Assembly (NCBI GenBank): GCA_963802375.1 | Contig: CAWDIJ010000010.1 | Location: forward strand, 1,116,001 to 1,180,000 | DNA length: 64,000 nucleotides | Origin: JACDAN01 sp963802375 | Lineage (GTDB): Bacteria; Actinomycetota; Thermoleophilia; Gaiellales; Gaiellaceae | Direction of reading: 5' to 3' | Part shown: piece by piece, positions 24,869 to 33,733 of the stretch | How the letters are laid out: every line of letters begins with the position of its first letter | How positions within the stretch are numbered: position 1 is the stretch's first letter | Notes under the pieces: generated by a model | Told to the model about the DNA's origin: nothing | Seen by the model: only the letters and a program-made list of their open reading frames with translations | Database searches by the model: none | Translations under genes and position numbers: made by a program

Positions 24869-25650
24869 CCGCGGTGCGGATCTTCGCGGTCGGCGGGCTG
24901 ATGAGCTACCGCGCGCTCTTCTACTGGCTGACGCCGATGATCTACATCCCGAGCCTCGTCGTCGCGCCGATCTTCCAGATCCTGCTGATGGCCTACATGG
25001 GACGATCGGCAGGCCTCGCCTCGGACGAGTTCTTCCTCGTCGGCAACGCGATCCAGTACGCGGCGGTTCCGTGTCTGTTCGCGATGATGCAGCTCGTCGG
25101 CGGCGAGAAGTTCCAGAACACGCTCGGCGCGATCCTCGTCAGTCCCGCTCCGCGGCTGCCGCTCTTCTTCGGCCGCGCGGTGCCCGTGGTGCTGAACGGC
25201 GCGTTCGTCGCGGCGTTTTCGCTCCTGGTCGGATCGCTGCTCCTCGACGTCGAGATCCCCGCCTCCGCGATCCCGCCGCTCGCGCTTGTGATCCTCGTCG
25301 CCGCCTTCTCGTGCACCGGGCTCGGCATGATCAACGCTGCCCTCGCGCTCCGCATTCGCGAGTCGGCGGTGCTCTCGAACGTCCTCTTCGGCTTCCTGCT
25401 GATCTTCACCGGCGCGAACATCCCGCTCTCGGAGGTGCCGGACTGGATGGAGACGGTCTCGCAGTGGATCCCGTTCACGCACTCGATCCAGGCCGCGCGG
25501 GAGCTGGTGGACGGTGCCTCGGCGTCCTCGGTCCTCGACCTGGTCGGCGCGGAGCTGGCCATCGGTGCCGCATACCTCGTCGCCGGCTACCTGCTGCTCC
25601 GGTTCTTCGAGTACCAGGGCCGGCGCCACGCGACGCTGGAGCGCTCGTGA
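24865..25650 (+). CDS. ABC-2 permease, type B, copy 1
   Basis: A 261-residue membrane protein with about six hydrophobic segments. Typical of its set are the opening FAVGGLMSYRALFYWLTP, PIFQILLMAYMGR, FFLVGNAIQY and a charged end FFEYQGRRHATLERS. It pairs with the type A gene just before it. The ATG overlaps the preceding stop by four bases (ATGA). Confidence 0.85.
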   Translation: MTAVRIFAVGGLMSYRALFYWLTPMIYIPSLVVAPIFQILLMAYMGRSAGLASDEFFLVGNAIQYAAVPCLFAMMQLVGGEKFQNTLGAILVSPAPRLPLFFGRAVPVVLNGAFVAAFSLLVGSLLLDVEIPASAIPPLALVILVAAFSCTGLGMINAALALRIRESAVLSNVLFGFLLIFTGANIPLSEVPDWMETVSQWIPFTHSIQAARELVDGASASSVLDLVGAELAIGAAYLVAGYLLLRFFEYQGRRHATLERS

Positions 25651-26417
25651 GAGCGCTCCGCCTGATCGGCATCGGCTGGCTGTACCAGTTCAAGCAGCTG
25701 CGGCGGTCCTCGTTCGACAGCTTCCTCGCCATCCTCTGGCCGCTCTTCTTCGCGACCGTCGCCTTCTTCATGTTCCGCCAGGGCGGCGATCCCGACTCGC
25801 TGATCTACGCCTCCCTCGGCGCGGCCGTGATGGGCATCTGGAGCGCGACCAGCCTCGCCGCAGGCACGGCCCTCCAGCGGGAGCGGTGGCTGGGGACGCT
25901 CGAGCTGCTCGTCGCCGCTCCCTCCCACTTCGCGCTCGTCATCCTCCCGGTCGGCCTCGCCACGTCCACGATCGGCGTCTACTGCATGGCGACGACCCTG
26001 CTCTGGGGCCGGGTCGTCTTCGGCATCAACCTCCCGCTCGAGCACCCGGTGCTGATGGGCTTCGCGATTCTCGCCGCGCTCCTGTCCATCGGCGCCCTCG
26101 GCTTCCTCATCGGGATCGCGTTCGCCCGCTACCGCTACGCGTGGGCGCTGGGATCGATGACCGAGTACCCGATGTGGCTGATCTGCGGGTTCCTCATCCC
26201 GCTGGCGCTGCTCCCCGCGTGGGTGCCGCCGATCTCCTACCTGCTCGCGCCGACCTGGGGGATGAACGCGATCCGCGAGTCCTCGACCGGCGGATCGCCG
26301 CTACCCGACATTGCGATGTGCGCGGTGCTCGGGCTTGCCTACATCGTGATCGGCGTCCTGCTCACCGACCGCGTCCTTCGCGCGGCACGCGAGAGGGCGA
26401 GCCTTTCGCTGACATGA
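25647..26417 (+). CDS. ABC-2 permease, type A, copy 2
   Basis: A 256-residue membrane protein clearly paralogous to the copy at 24098: WPLFFATVAFFMFRQGGDP, SLGAAVMGIWSATS, LQRERWLGTLELLVA and LAPTWGMNAIRES line up with it. The start is GTG at 25647, overlapping the previous stop (GTGA). Confidence 0.85.
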   Translation: MRALRLIGIGWLYQFKQLRRSSFDSFLAILWPLFFATVAFFMFRQGGDPDSLIYASLGAAVMGIWSATSLAAGTALQRERWLGTLELLVAAPSHFALVILPVGLATSTIGVYCMATTLLWGRVVFGINLPLEHPVLMGFAILAALLSIGALGFLIGIAFARYRYAWALGSMTEYPMWLICGFLIPLALLPAWVPPISYLLAPTWGMNAIRESSTGGSPLPDIAMCAVLGLAYIVIGVLLTDRVLRAARERASLSLT

Positions 26418-27202
26418 CCGTGTCGCTCAGGATCTTCTTCATCGGCGGCCTGACGGCATACCGCGGGCTGATCAACTGGCTCTCGCCCTGGATCTACGTG
26501 CCCACGATGATCGTCGCGCCGATCTTCCAGATCCTGCTCTTCGTCTACATCGGGCGGAGCGCGGGCGTGCAGTCGGACGAGTTCTTCGTGGTCGGGAACG
26601 CCGTCCAGTACGCCTCGATCCCTTGCCTGTTCGCGATGACCCACGCGATCGCGGGCGAGCGCTACCAGCAGACGCTGTCCTACATCCTCGTCAGCCCGGC
26701 CGGCCGGCTGCCGCTCTTCCTCGGGCGGGCGCTCCCGGTGATCTGCAATGCGATGCTCGTCGCCGGCTTCTCGCTCGTGGTGTCGGCGCTGCTCCTGGGC
26801 ATCGACATCCCTGCGTCGGCCTGGGGACCGATCGCCCTCGTGATCTTCATCTCGGCCTTCTCGTGCACCGGGCTCGGGCTGATCTGCGCCGCTGCCGGCC
26901 TGCGTGTGCGCGAGACGGCGGTCCTGAACAACATCATCTTCGGACTGCTGCTGATCTTCACCGGAGCGAACGTCCCGATCGAGGAGCTGCCCGGCTGGAT
27001 GCAGGCGATCTCGAACCGGATCCCGCTGACCCACGGGATCGAGGCGGCGCGGGATCTCGCGAACGGCGCGTCGCTCGGCGACGTCTCGGGCCTCCTGGCG
27101 ACTGAATTCGGGATCGGCGTCGTTTACACGGTCGTGGGCTACGGGGCACTTCGTTACATGGAACACGAGAGCCGGAAGCGGGCCTCGATCCAGATCGCAT
27201 GA
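26414..27202 (+). CDS. ABC-2 permease, type B, copy 2
   Basis: A 262-residue membrane protein of the type B set: FIGGLTAYRGLINWLSPW, PIFQILLFVYIGRSAG, DEFFVVGNAVQYA and IFTGANVPIEELPGWMQA. It ends in a charged segment YMEHESRKRASIQIA. The ATG overlaps the previous TGA. Confidence 0.85.
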   Translation: MTVSLRIFFIGGLTAYRGLINWLSPWIYVPTMIVAPIFQILLFVYIGRSAGVQSDEFFVVGNAVQYASIPCLFAMTHAIAGERYQQTLSYILVSPAGRLPLFLGRALPVICNAMLVAGFSLVVSALLLGIDIPASAWGPIALVIFISAFSCTGLGLICAAAGLRVRETAVLNNIIFGLLLIFTGANVPIEELPGWMQAISNRIPLTHGIEAARDLANGASLGDVSGLLATEFGIGVVYTVVGYGALRYMEHESRKRASIQIA

Positions 27203-27969
27203 GCACGCTCCGCCTGCTCTGGATCGGCTGGCGCTTCTACGTGAAGAACCTGACGCTGTCCGGCTTCTTCATCCTCACCTCGGTCCTGCAGCCGATCATC
27301 TTCGCGTCGGTCGCGTACTTCATGTTCGAGGCCGGCGCGAGGCAAGGGACGCTGCTCTACGTCGCGCTCGGCGCCGGGATGATGGGGATCTGGTCGTCGA
27401 CGCTGTTCGGGTCCGGCGGCGCGATCCAGTGGCAGCGCTGGCAGGGGACCCTCGAGTACTCGATCGCAGTGCCGCCGCCGCTCCTGCTCGTGATCGTCCC
27501 GCTGACGATCGCGACCGCCACGATCGGGCTCTACTCGCTGACCGCGACCCTGTTCTGGGGCTGGCTGTTCTTCGACGTGCCGCTCGATGTCGCGGACCCG
27601 GTGGCGTTCCTGGTCGCGCTGCCGGCGGCGGTGCTCGGGCTCGGACTGCTCGGCCTCGTGCTGGCCTCGACCTTCGTGCTCTACCGGAACGCAAACGCGC
27701 TTTCGAACCTGCTCGAGTTCCCCGTCTGGCTCGTGACCGGCCTGCTCGTGTCGCTGTCGCTGCTGCCGGGGTGGGTGGGCCCGCTGTCCTGGGTGCTGGC
27801 GCCCACGTGGGGAATCAACGCCCTCCGGGACGCTGCGATCGCGGGCAATGCCTGGCCGGAGATCGGGATGTGCCTCCTCCTCAGCGCCGTCTACCTCGTG
27901 ATCGGACACTTCGCGCTCCGGCACTTCGAGCGGCTCGCGCGCGAGCGGGCGACGCTGGCGATCGCATGA
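27199..27969 (+). CDS. ABC-2 permease, type A, copy 3
   Basis: A 256-residue membrane protein and the most diverged of the type A set: LWIGWRFYVKNLTLSGFF, ALGAGMMGIWSSTLFGSG, IQWQRWQGTLEYSIA and LAPTWGINALRDA. The ATG overlaps the previous TGA by four bases. Confidence 0.84.
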   Translation: MSTLRLLWIGWRFYVKNLTLSGFFILTSVLQPIIFASVAYFMFEAGARQGTLLYVALGAGMMGIWSSTLFGSGGAIQWQRWQGTLEYSIAVPPPLLLVIVPLTIATATIGLYSLTATLFWGWLFFDVPLDVADPVAFLVALPAAVLGLGLLGLVLASTFVLYRNANALSNLLEFPVWLVTGLLVSLSLLPGWVGPLSWVLAPTWGINALRDAAIAGNAWPEIGMCLLLSAVYLVIGHFALRHFERLARERATLAIA

Positions 27970-28757
27970 AGGACAACAACCTTCGTGTCTTCTTCGTCGG
28001 CGGCTACCTGTCGTACAGGGCGCTCTTCAACTGGATGCACCCGACGCACTACATCCCGACGATGCTCGGCGCCCCGGTCTTCCAGGTGCTCTTCTTCGCC
28101 TACGTCGGCCGCTTCGCGCAGCTGAAGGACGACACGTTCTTCGTCACGGGCAACGCGGTGCAGCTGACGGCGATGGCGGGCGTGTACGGCATGGCGATGA
28201 CGATCGGCGGCGAGCGGTGGACGCAGACGCTGTCGCCGCTCATGGCGAGCCCGGCGAACCGTCTGCCGCTCTTCCTGGGCCGATCGCTGCCGCTGATCGT
28301 CAACGGGATCATCACGTCCGCGTTCGCGTTCTTCGTCAGCTGGCTCCTGCTCGACTTCGAGCTCACCCGCTCGCAGCTCCCGGCGCTGGCGGTGGTTGTC
28401 GCGGTGAGCGCATTCGCCTGCACCTCGCTCGGCCTGCTCGTCGGCGCGATCGGGCTGCGCGCGCGGGACGTCTTCTTCCTCGCAAACCTCGTCGTCTTCT
28501 CGCTCCTTCTCTTCTGCGGCGTGAACGTCCCGTTGGAGTCGCTGCCCGACTGGATGGAGACCGTCGGCCGGGCGCTGCCGCTGACCCACGGAATCGAAGC
28601 GGCCCGCGAGATCGCCGCCGGAGCCTCGCTCGGTGACGTCTCCAACCTTGTATGGACGGAGCTCGCGATCGGCGCGGCCTACGCCGCCGTCGCGTATGCG
28701 CTGTTCCGGTTCTTCGAGTTCGAGGGCCGCCGACGCGCGACGCTCGAAACGATCTAG
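27966..28757 (+). CDS. ABC-2 permease, type B, copy 3
   Basis: A 263-residue membrane protein of the type B set: FFVGGYLSYRALFNWMHP, PVFQVLFFAYVGR, DTFFVTGNAVQL, NVPLESLPDWMETVGRALPL, ending FFEFEGRRRATLETI. It is the last gene of the seven-gene overlapping operon; DUF2277 starts 11 bases later and may have its own promoter. Confidence 0.84.
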   Translation: MKDNNLRVFFVGGYLSYRALFNWMHPTHYIPTMLGAPVFQVLFFAYVGRFAQLKDDTFFVTGNAVQLTAMAGVYGMAMTIGGERWTQTLSPLMASPANRLPLFLGRSLPLIVNGIITSAFAFFVSWLLLDFELTRSQLPALAVVVAVSAFACTSLGLLVGAIGLRARDVFFLANLVVFSLLLFCGVNVPLESLPDWMETVGRALPLTHGIEAAREIAAGASLGDVSNLVWTELAIGAAYAAVAYALFRFFEFEGRRRATLETI

Positions 28758-28767
28758 CATCAAGGCC

Positions 28768-29040
28768 ATGTGCAGAAACATTCAGACGCTCTTCAACTTC
28801 GAGCCGCCGGCGACCGAGGACGAGGTTCGCTCGGCGTCGCTGCAGTACGTGCGCAAGATCAGCGGGTTCACGAAGCCGTCGCAGGCCAACGAGCAGGCGT
28901 TCGAGCGGGCCGTCGACGAGGTGACCGAAGCCTCGATGAGGCTCCTGGGCGAGCTCGTGACGAACGCGGCGCCGAAGGACCGCGAGGTCGAGGCGGCGCG
29001 CCGCCGGGCTCGGGCCGAGAAGCGCTTCGCCGCTGCCTGA
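28768..29040 (+). CDS. DUF2277 family protein
   Basis: A 90-residue protein, MCRNIQTLFNFEPPATEDEV..., with the highly conserved N-terminus and LQYVRKISGFTKPSQANEQA of DUF2277. The family has no established function. Upstream, TAGCAT ends seven bases before the ATG, which would suit a leaderless transcript. The stop overlaps the probable start of the flavoprotein gene. Confidence 0.85.
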   Translation: MCRNIQTLFNFEPPATEDEVRSASLQYVRKISGFTKPSQANEQAFERAVDEVTEASMRLLGELVTNAAPKDREVEAARRRARAEKRFAAA

Positions 29041-30364
29041 GCTCGACGGCAGCTTCGACGGCGAGATCGTCCGTCCCGGCGACCCGGGCTATGACTCCGC
29101 TCGGGTCGTCTGGAACGGGCTCGTCGACCGGCGCCCCGCGCTGATCGCCCGGCCGGCGCACGTCGACGACGTCCTCTCGGCCCTTCGGTACGCGCGCGAG
29201 GAGGATCTCCTCGTCGCCGTCCGGTGCGGCGGCCACAGCATCCCGGGTTTCTCGACCTGCGACGACGGCATCGTCATCGACCTGTCCCGGATGCGAGGCG
29301 TCCAGGTGGATCCCGAGCAGCGGACGGCGCGCGTCGGAGGCGGTGCGCTGCTCGCGGAGCTCGACGAGCAGGCGCAGTCCGCCGGGCTCGTCTGTCCCGT
29401 CGGCGTGGTCTCGCACACCGGCGTCGCCGGACTGACCCTCGGCGGTGGGATGGGCCGGCTCCAGCGAACGTACGGCCTCACGATCGACAACCTGCTCGAG
29501 GTCGAGCTCGTGACGGCGGACGGCCGCCGAGTCCGGGCGAGCGAGGACGAGAACCCCGAGCTCTTCTGGGGCCTGCGCGGCGCGGGTGCCAACTTCGGCA
29601 TCGCGACCTCGTTCACCTTCCGCCTCCACCCGTTCGACGGCACGATCACGCACGGCACGGTCGTCCATCCGGTCGAGCACGCCCGGGGACTGGCCGCCGT
29701 CTATCGCGACACGCTCGCTGCTGGGCCCGACGAGCTCTGGATGAGCTTCGGCCTCGGCGCGGCAGACGATCGTCCGGTCGCGACGGTCACGGTTCACCAC
29801 TGCGGGCCGGAGGAGCAGGCGGATCGGGATCTCGCGGAGCTCCGAGCCTTCGGCACTCCCCTCGACGACTCGATCGGGAGGACTCGGTACCTCACGGCTC
29901 AGCAGCTCGCCGACGAGGCGGAGGCGTGGGGGCAACGCTTCTACATGAAGAGCGCGTTTCTCCCCGCGCTGCCGGACGAGCTCGTCGACCTGGCCGTGGA
30001 GCAGGTTCCGCGGGTGCCGCCGGGCGCGGACGGCGGCTTCTCGACCTGGGCCTGCGGCGGTGCGATCGCGAGCGTGCCCGACGAAGCGACCGCATTCACG
30101 GGCCGAGACGCGAGCTTCTGGCTCGCGGCCGAGGTCCAGTGGGACGACCCGGCGCTGGACGACGCCTGCCGCGAGTGGTGCCGTGCGGCCATGTCTGGCA
30201 TGGCGCCGTTCGAGTCGACCGGGCGCTACGTGAACGACGTCTCCGAGAGCGACGAGCGCCTGGCGTCGATCTACGGCGAAGTCAAGGCCGGGCGGCTGGT
30301 CGCGCTGAAGCGCGAGTGGGATCCGGACAACGTGTTCCGGCTCAACCAGAACATCCGGCCCTGA
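29033..30364 (+). CDS. FAD-linked oxidoreductase (BBE type)
   Basis: About 440 residues of a berberine-bridge/FAD_binding_4 oxidoreductase. The FAD domain shows RPALIARPAHVDDVLSALRY, CGGHSIPGFSTCDDG (the His that usually binds FAD) and GVAGLTLGGGMGRLQRTYGL. The Cys that would give a second flavin bond is Ile (LTIDNL), so single attachment is likely. The end FRLNQNIRP is the BBE C-terminus. The start is unresolved: no ATG, GTG or TTG occurs in frame before the ATG at 29291, which would delete the FAD loop. I place it at CTG 29033; a start-proximal indel is equally possible. Confidence 0.8.
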   Translation: MPELDGSFDGEIVRPGDPGYDSARVVWNGLVDRRPALIARPAHVDDVLSALRYAREEDLLVAVRCGGHSIPGFSTCDDGIVIDLSRMRGVQVDPEQRTARVGGGALLAELDEQAQSAGLVCPVGVVSHTGVAGLTLGGGMGRLQRTYGLTIDNLLEVELVTADGRRVRASEDENPELFWGLRGAGANFGIATSFTFRLHPFDGTITHGTVVHPVEHARGLAAVYRDTLAAGPDELWMSFGLGAADDRPVATVTVHHCGPEEQADRDLAELRAFGTPLDDSIGRTRYLTAQQLADEAEAWGQRFYMKSAFLPALPDELVDLAVEQVPRVPPGADGGFSTWACGGAIASVPDEATAFTGRDASFWLAAEVQWDDPALDDACREWCRAAMSGMAPFESTGRYVNDVSESDERLASIYGEVKAGRLVALKREWDPDNVFRLNQNIRP

Positions 30365-30370
30365 GGGCGG

Positions 30371-31585
30371 CTAGCGGATGCGGATGCGTGCGGACGCCAG
30401 TCGTCCGCGGTTCCCGGCTCGGTCTGTCGCGTAGACGCCGACTCGATGGGAGCCTCGTGCGACCCGGAAGGCTGCCGTCCAGGTGGTGAGCGGAATGTCG
30501 GAGCGGAACGTCCGCACCGCCCGGCCGTCGATGACCGCCGTGTAGCTGTCGATGCCGCTGCCGCGCTCGCGCGCAGCGTCCCACGACAGCCGGACGCGGC
30601 CCCGGGTCGTCCGCACGCGGAAGCGAGGGCGAGCCGGCGCGACACGGTCGAGCCACTCGAACCGGAGCGCCGCGCTCTGGAGCGCGTGCCGCTCGACGGT
30701 CACCCGGAAGATCCCGGGACGCACGAATGCCTCGCCAGACGCGTACGCGAAGCGCGCTCCGCCAGCCGGGTTGGGCAGGAGCAGGTTCTCGCGCGGATAC
30801 TGCGAGAGCTCCCCGCCCGGTGCCGGCCCGCCGACCACGGCGACGCCCGCCGGTTGCACGGAGTCCCCGGTGAACGAGGTCGTCGCCAGCCCGCGAGACT
30901 CGAACCAGAACTCGCTCGCCGCCGTCCTGACGACCAGTGCCTGAGGCAGGATCGTCGGGGCCTCCACGGGCCCGAGCTCGTGCGTCGCGTTCCGCCGTGG
31001 GCGGACGATGCTTCCGAGCCACCCGAGCGCGGACTTCTCCCACGCGTTGAAGTCGCCGTCTCCGCTCCCCATGACGCTGAACGAGTTCCCGTACTCGTCG
31101 ATCGAGCAGCGCGGATTGCACGTCCAACGGCTCGCATGCCCCAACGAGATCGTGTGGCCGAGCTCATGCGCCGCGAGCGCCCTGAACAGGTGGCCGTTCA
31201 GCAGGACCTCCGTCGGGTTCGCCTTACCGGTGAACGGACACCCCTCGACGATCGGGGTCACGAAGGCGATCCGCTCGTACGGCATGAACATGGACGCCGG
31301 CATCGCGACCCGAAGCGAGGTCGCGTCACAGTTCGCGAAGACCCCCCGCGGCAGCTGCACCGGACCGGCCACCGCGGGCGGCATGGAGAATCGCCCACCT
31401 GAAGAGGCGCGGAAAAAGGCGTCGGTCTCGGTGCCGACGCGCAGCAAGTCGTCATTGGAGAAGGGCACGGGGCCCCAGGTGGCGAGCACGTAGAGCGTGC
31501 GCATTTCGCCCGTCACCGCCCCCGCCGAGGGCGCCACGAGCCCTACGAGCAGCACCAAAACGGCGAGCGCCGATCGCAAGGTCAC
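30371..31585 (-). CDS. Secreted metzincin-like metalloprotease
   Basis: A 404-residue secreted protein with a signal peptide (LRSALAVLVLLVGLVAPSAGA). The zinc site is AAHELGHTISLGHAS, an HExxHxxxxxH motif, followed by a Met-turn candidate SFSVMGSG. It resembles gametolysin/M11-like or M6-like peptidases. The C-terminal third (after about residue 300) is a fibronectin-like beta domain (APARPRFRVRTTRGRVRLSW). Convergent with the flavoprotein gene. Confidence 0.8.
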   Translation of the reverse strand: MTLRSALAVLVLLVGLVAPSAGAVTGEMRTLYVLATWGPVPFSNDDLLRVGTETDAFFRASSGGRFSMPPAVAGPVQLPRGVFANCDATSLRVAMPASMFMPYERIAFVTPIVEGCPFTGKANPTEVLLNGHLFRALAAHELGHTISLGHASRWTCNPRCSIDEYGNSFSVMGSGDGDFNAWEKSALGWLGSIVRPRRNATHELGPVEAPTILPQALVVRTAASEFWFESRGLATTSFTGDSVQPAGVAVVGGPAPGGELSQYPRENLLLPNPAGGARFAYASGEAFVRPGIFRVTVERHALQSAALRFEWLDRVAPARPRFRVRTTRGRVRLSWDAARERGSGIDSYTAVIDGRAVRTFRSDIPLTTWTAAFRVARGSHRVGVYATDRAGNRGRLASARIRIR

Positions 31586-31626
31586 GAGGGTCAGCGTACG
31601 CCGCGACGTGTTGATCGTGGCTTAAG

Positions 31627-32736
31627 TCAGGCGAACGACGTGATCACGGTGCGGATGCCTTCCTGACGCTCCATCGCGTCGAAGGCCTCGTTGACCTCGT
31701 CCAGCGGGATCCGGTTCGTGACCAGCGCCTCGGCGTCGAACTCGCCCGCGAGCCAGCGATCGACGAGCTCAGGCACCTGTGAACGGCCCTTGACGCCTCC
31801 GAACGACGAGCCGGCGACGCGCCGCCCCGTGATCAGGAGCCTCGGGACGACGTCGAGCGTCTCCCCCTTGCCGGCGACACCGATCATCGTCGCCAGGCCC
31901 CAGGCCTCCCGCGCCGCCTCGACTGCCTGCTGCATCACCCGGACGTTCCCCGTCGCCTCGAAGGTGAAGTCGGCGCCGTAGCCACTCGTCTCGGCGCGGA
32001 TCCAGTCCACCGTGTCGTCGCCCGCCAAGCGCGTGTCGGTGGCTCCGTGACGGCGCGCTTCCTCGAGCCGTCCCTCGGACAGGTCGACGGCGACGATCCG
32101 GTCTGCGCCCGCGAGCCGGCACCCGATCACGGCTCCGAGCCCGACGAGCCCGCAGCCGAAGACGACGCACGTCGAGCCGGGCGTCACGCGCGCCGTGTAG
32201 AGCGCGGCGCCGATTCCCGTCGAGAGCCCGCATGCGAACGGCGCGCAGGCGGCGAGCGGCGCCTCGGGATTCACCTTCGCGAGCGCGATCTCCGGGACGA
32301 CCGTGTACTCGGCGAAGGTGGAGGTCCCCATGAAGTGCCGGATGTCCCCGCCGTTTCGCGAGAAGCGCGTCGTGCCGTCCGGCAGGAAGCCGACCCCCTG
32401 CTGGTCGCGGATCGCGATGCAGCGGTTCGTGCGCGGGTCGAGGCAGTGCAGGCACTCGCCGCACTCGGGCGCGAAGAGCGACACGACGTGGTCGCCCGGC
32501 GCGACGAGCCTCACGTCGGGCCCGACCTTCTCCACCACGCCGGCTCCCTCGTGGCCGAGCACGCACGCCGTGTATCCGGTCGGGTCGGCGCCCGAGGCGG
32601 AGTAGAGATCGGTATGGCAGACGCCGCAGGCCTCGAGCCGGACGAGCGCCTCGCCGGCCTTCGGCTCCGCGAGCTCGAGCTCCTGGACGACGAGCGGCTG
32701 CCCGAACTCCTCCAGCACGGCGGCTCTGACCTTCAT
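31627..32736 (-). CDS. Zinc alcohol dehydrogenase, class III-like
   Basis: A 369-residue medium-chain dehydrogenase. Catalytic zinc ligands are in ACGVCHTD, LGHEGAG and the Cys of ACAPFACG; the structural zinc loop reads CGECLHCLDPRTNRC. NAD binding is VFGCGLVGLGAVIG. The stretch GGDIRHFMGTSTFAEYTVV is typical of the class III (formaldehyde/thiol adduct) branch. It may oxidise a thiol adduct of formaldehyde or another alcohol; the substrate is not settled. Start ATG 32736. Confidence 0.88.
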   Translation of the reverse strand: MKVRAAVLEEFGQPLVVQELELAEPKAGEALVRLEACGVCHTDLYSASGADPTGYTACVLGHEGAGVVEKVGPDVRLVAPGDHVVSLFAPECGECLHCLDPRTNRCIAIRDQQGVGFLPDGTTRFSRNGGDIRHFMGTSTFAEYTVVPEIALAKVNPEAPLAACAPFACGLSTGIGAALYTARVTPGSTCVVFGCGLVGLGAVIGCRLAGADRIVAVDLSEGRLEEARRHGATDTRLAGDDTVDWIRAETSGYGADFTFEATGNVRVMQQAVEAAREAWGLATMIGVAGKGETLDVVPRLLITGRRVAGSSFGGVKGRSQVPELVDRWLAGEFDAEALVTNRIPLDEVNEAFDAMERQEGIRTVITSFA

Positions 32737-32821
32737 CGCGGCGATCCTATTCGGCGCCCGCCGTCCCCATGACCGTTGACCGAGCTTCGGGAACGAGCCG
32801 CATTGGACGTGTTCGGGGGAA

Positions 32822-32877
32822 GCCGGCGTGACGTTCTTCGTCGCCGGCTGTCAGGGAGCCCCTACAGTCGCCTGACA
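32822..32877 (+). promoter_or_regulatory. Stacked inverted repeats upstream of the hydrolase
   Basis: Two perfect 7-bp inverted repeats lie 28-83 bases upstream of the hydrolase ATG: GCCGGCG/CGCCGGC (22822-type arms at 32822-32828 and 32842-32848) and TGTCAGG/CCTGACA (32849-32855 and 32871-32877). The second brackets TACAGT (32863-32868), a good -10 box. A repressor-controlled promoter is inferred; no convincing -35 box is seen. Confidence 0.45.
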
Positions 32878-32904
32878 CCAGTCCTACGTCTCGGGAGGCG
32901 CCAC

Positions 32905-33711
32905 ATGAGCACACCGTCCAAACCGGACACGATCGTCCTGATCCACGGCTTCTGGGTTACTCCGCGCAGCTGGGAGGAGTGGATCGCGCACTACGAGCAC
33001 GCCGGCTACAAGGTCATCGCACCTGCGTACCCCGGCTTCGAGGTCGAGGTCGAGGCGCTGAACGCGGATCCCTCGCCGATCGAGAACGTGACGGTCCCCG
33101 CAATCGTCGAGCACCTGTCAAAGGTGGTCGGCGAGCTCGAGTCACCTCCGATCCTGATCGGCCACTCGGCCGGTGGGACGTTCGTGCAGATCCTCCTCGA
33201 CCGCGGCTACGGGGCGGCCGGGGTGGCGATGAATTCCGCCCCCACCGAGGGCGTGCGCACCGCGCCTCTGTCGCAGATCAAGTCACTGCTTCCGGTGTAC
33301 AAGAACCCGGGCAACCGCAAGCGCGCCGTCGGCTTCACACACGAACAGTGGCACTACACCTTCACCAACACCTTTAGCGAGGAGGATTCGCAGGCGCTCT
33401 ACAAGCGGTATGCGATCCCCGCCTCAGGATCGATCCTGTTCGGCATCGTCACTGCCAACTTCAAGCCGGGGCGCCAGGACGCGTGGGTCGACTACAAGAA
33501 CGCGGAGCGGGCGCCGCTTCTCTTCATCTCGGGCAGCGAGGACCACCTCATGCCGCCGAGCGTGCAGCGCTCGAATGCGAAGCACTACAAGTCGAGCGCG
33601 GTCACCGAGATCAAGGAGTACGAGGGAAAGGCGCACCTCCTCCCCGCCCAGGACGGCTGGGAAGAGATCGCCGATTACGCCCTCGAGTGGGCCATGAGCC
33701 ACGCCAAATAG
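32905..33711 (+). CDS. Alpha/beta hydrolase
   Basis: A 268-residue serine hydrolase of the alpha/beta fold. The oxyanion region is LIHGFWVTPRSW, the nucleophile elbow GHSAGG, the acid ISGSEDHLMP and the histidine EGKAHLLP. ATG 32905 follows GGGAGG. No signal peptide is seen, so it is probably cytoplasmic. The substrate is unknown; the family includes esterases and haloperoxidase-like enzymes. Confidence 0.86.
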   Translation: MSTPSKPDTIVLIHGFWVTPRSWEEWIAHYEHAGYKVIAPAYPGFEVEVEALNADPSPIENVTVPAIVEHLSKVVGELESPPILIGHSAGGTFVQILLDRGYGAAGVAMNSAPTEGVRTAPLSQIKSLLPVYKNPGNRKRAVGFTHEQWHYTFTNTFSEEDSQALYKRYAIPASGSILFGIVTANFKPGRQDAWVDYKNAERAPLLFISGSEDHLMPPSVQRSNAKHYKSSAVTEIKEYEGKAHLLPAQDGWEEIADYALEWAMSHAK

Positions 33712-33733
33712 CGACCACAGGCCGACCTCTCGG

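Noticed and set aside
30371..31585. Long plus-strand frames opposite the metalloprotease (30446-31402)
   Set aside because: Arg-rich antisense reading without domains; the minus strand has a clear signal peptide and zinc motif.
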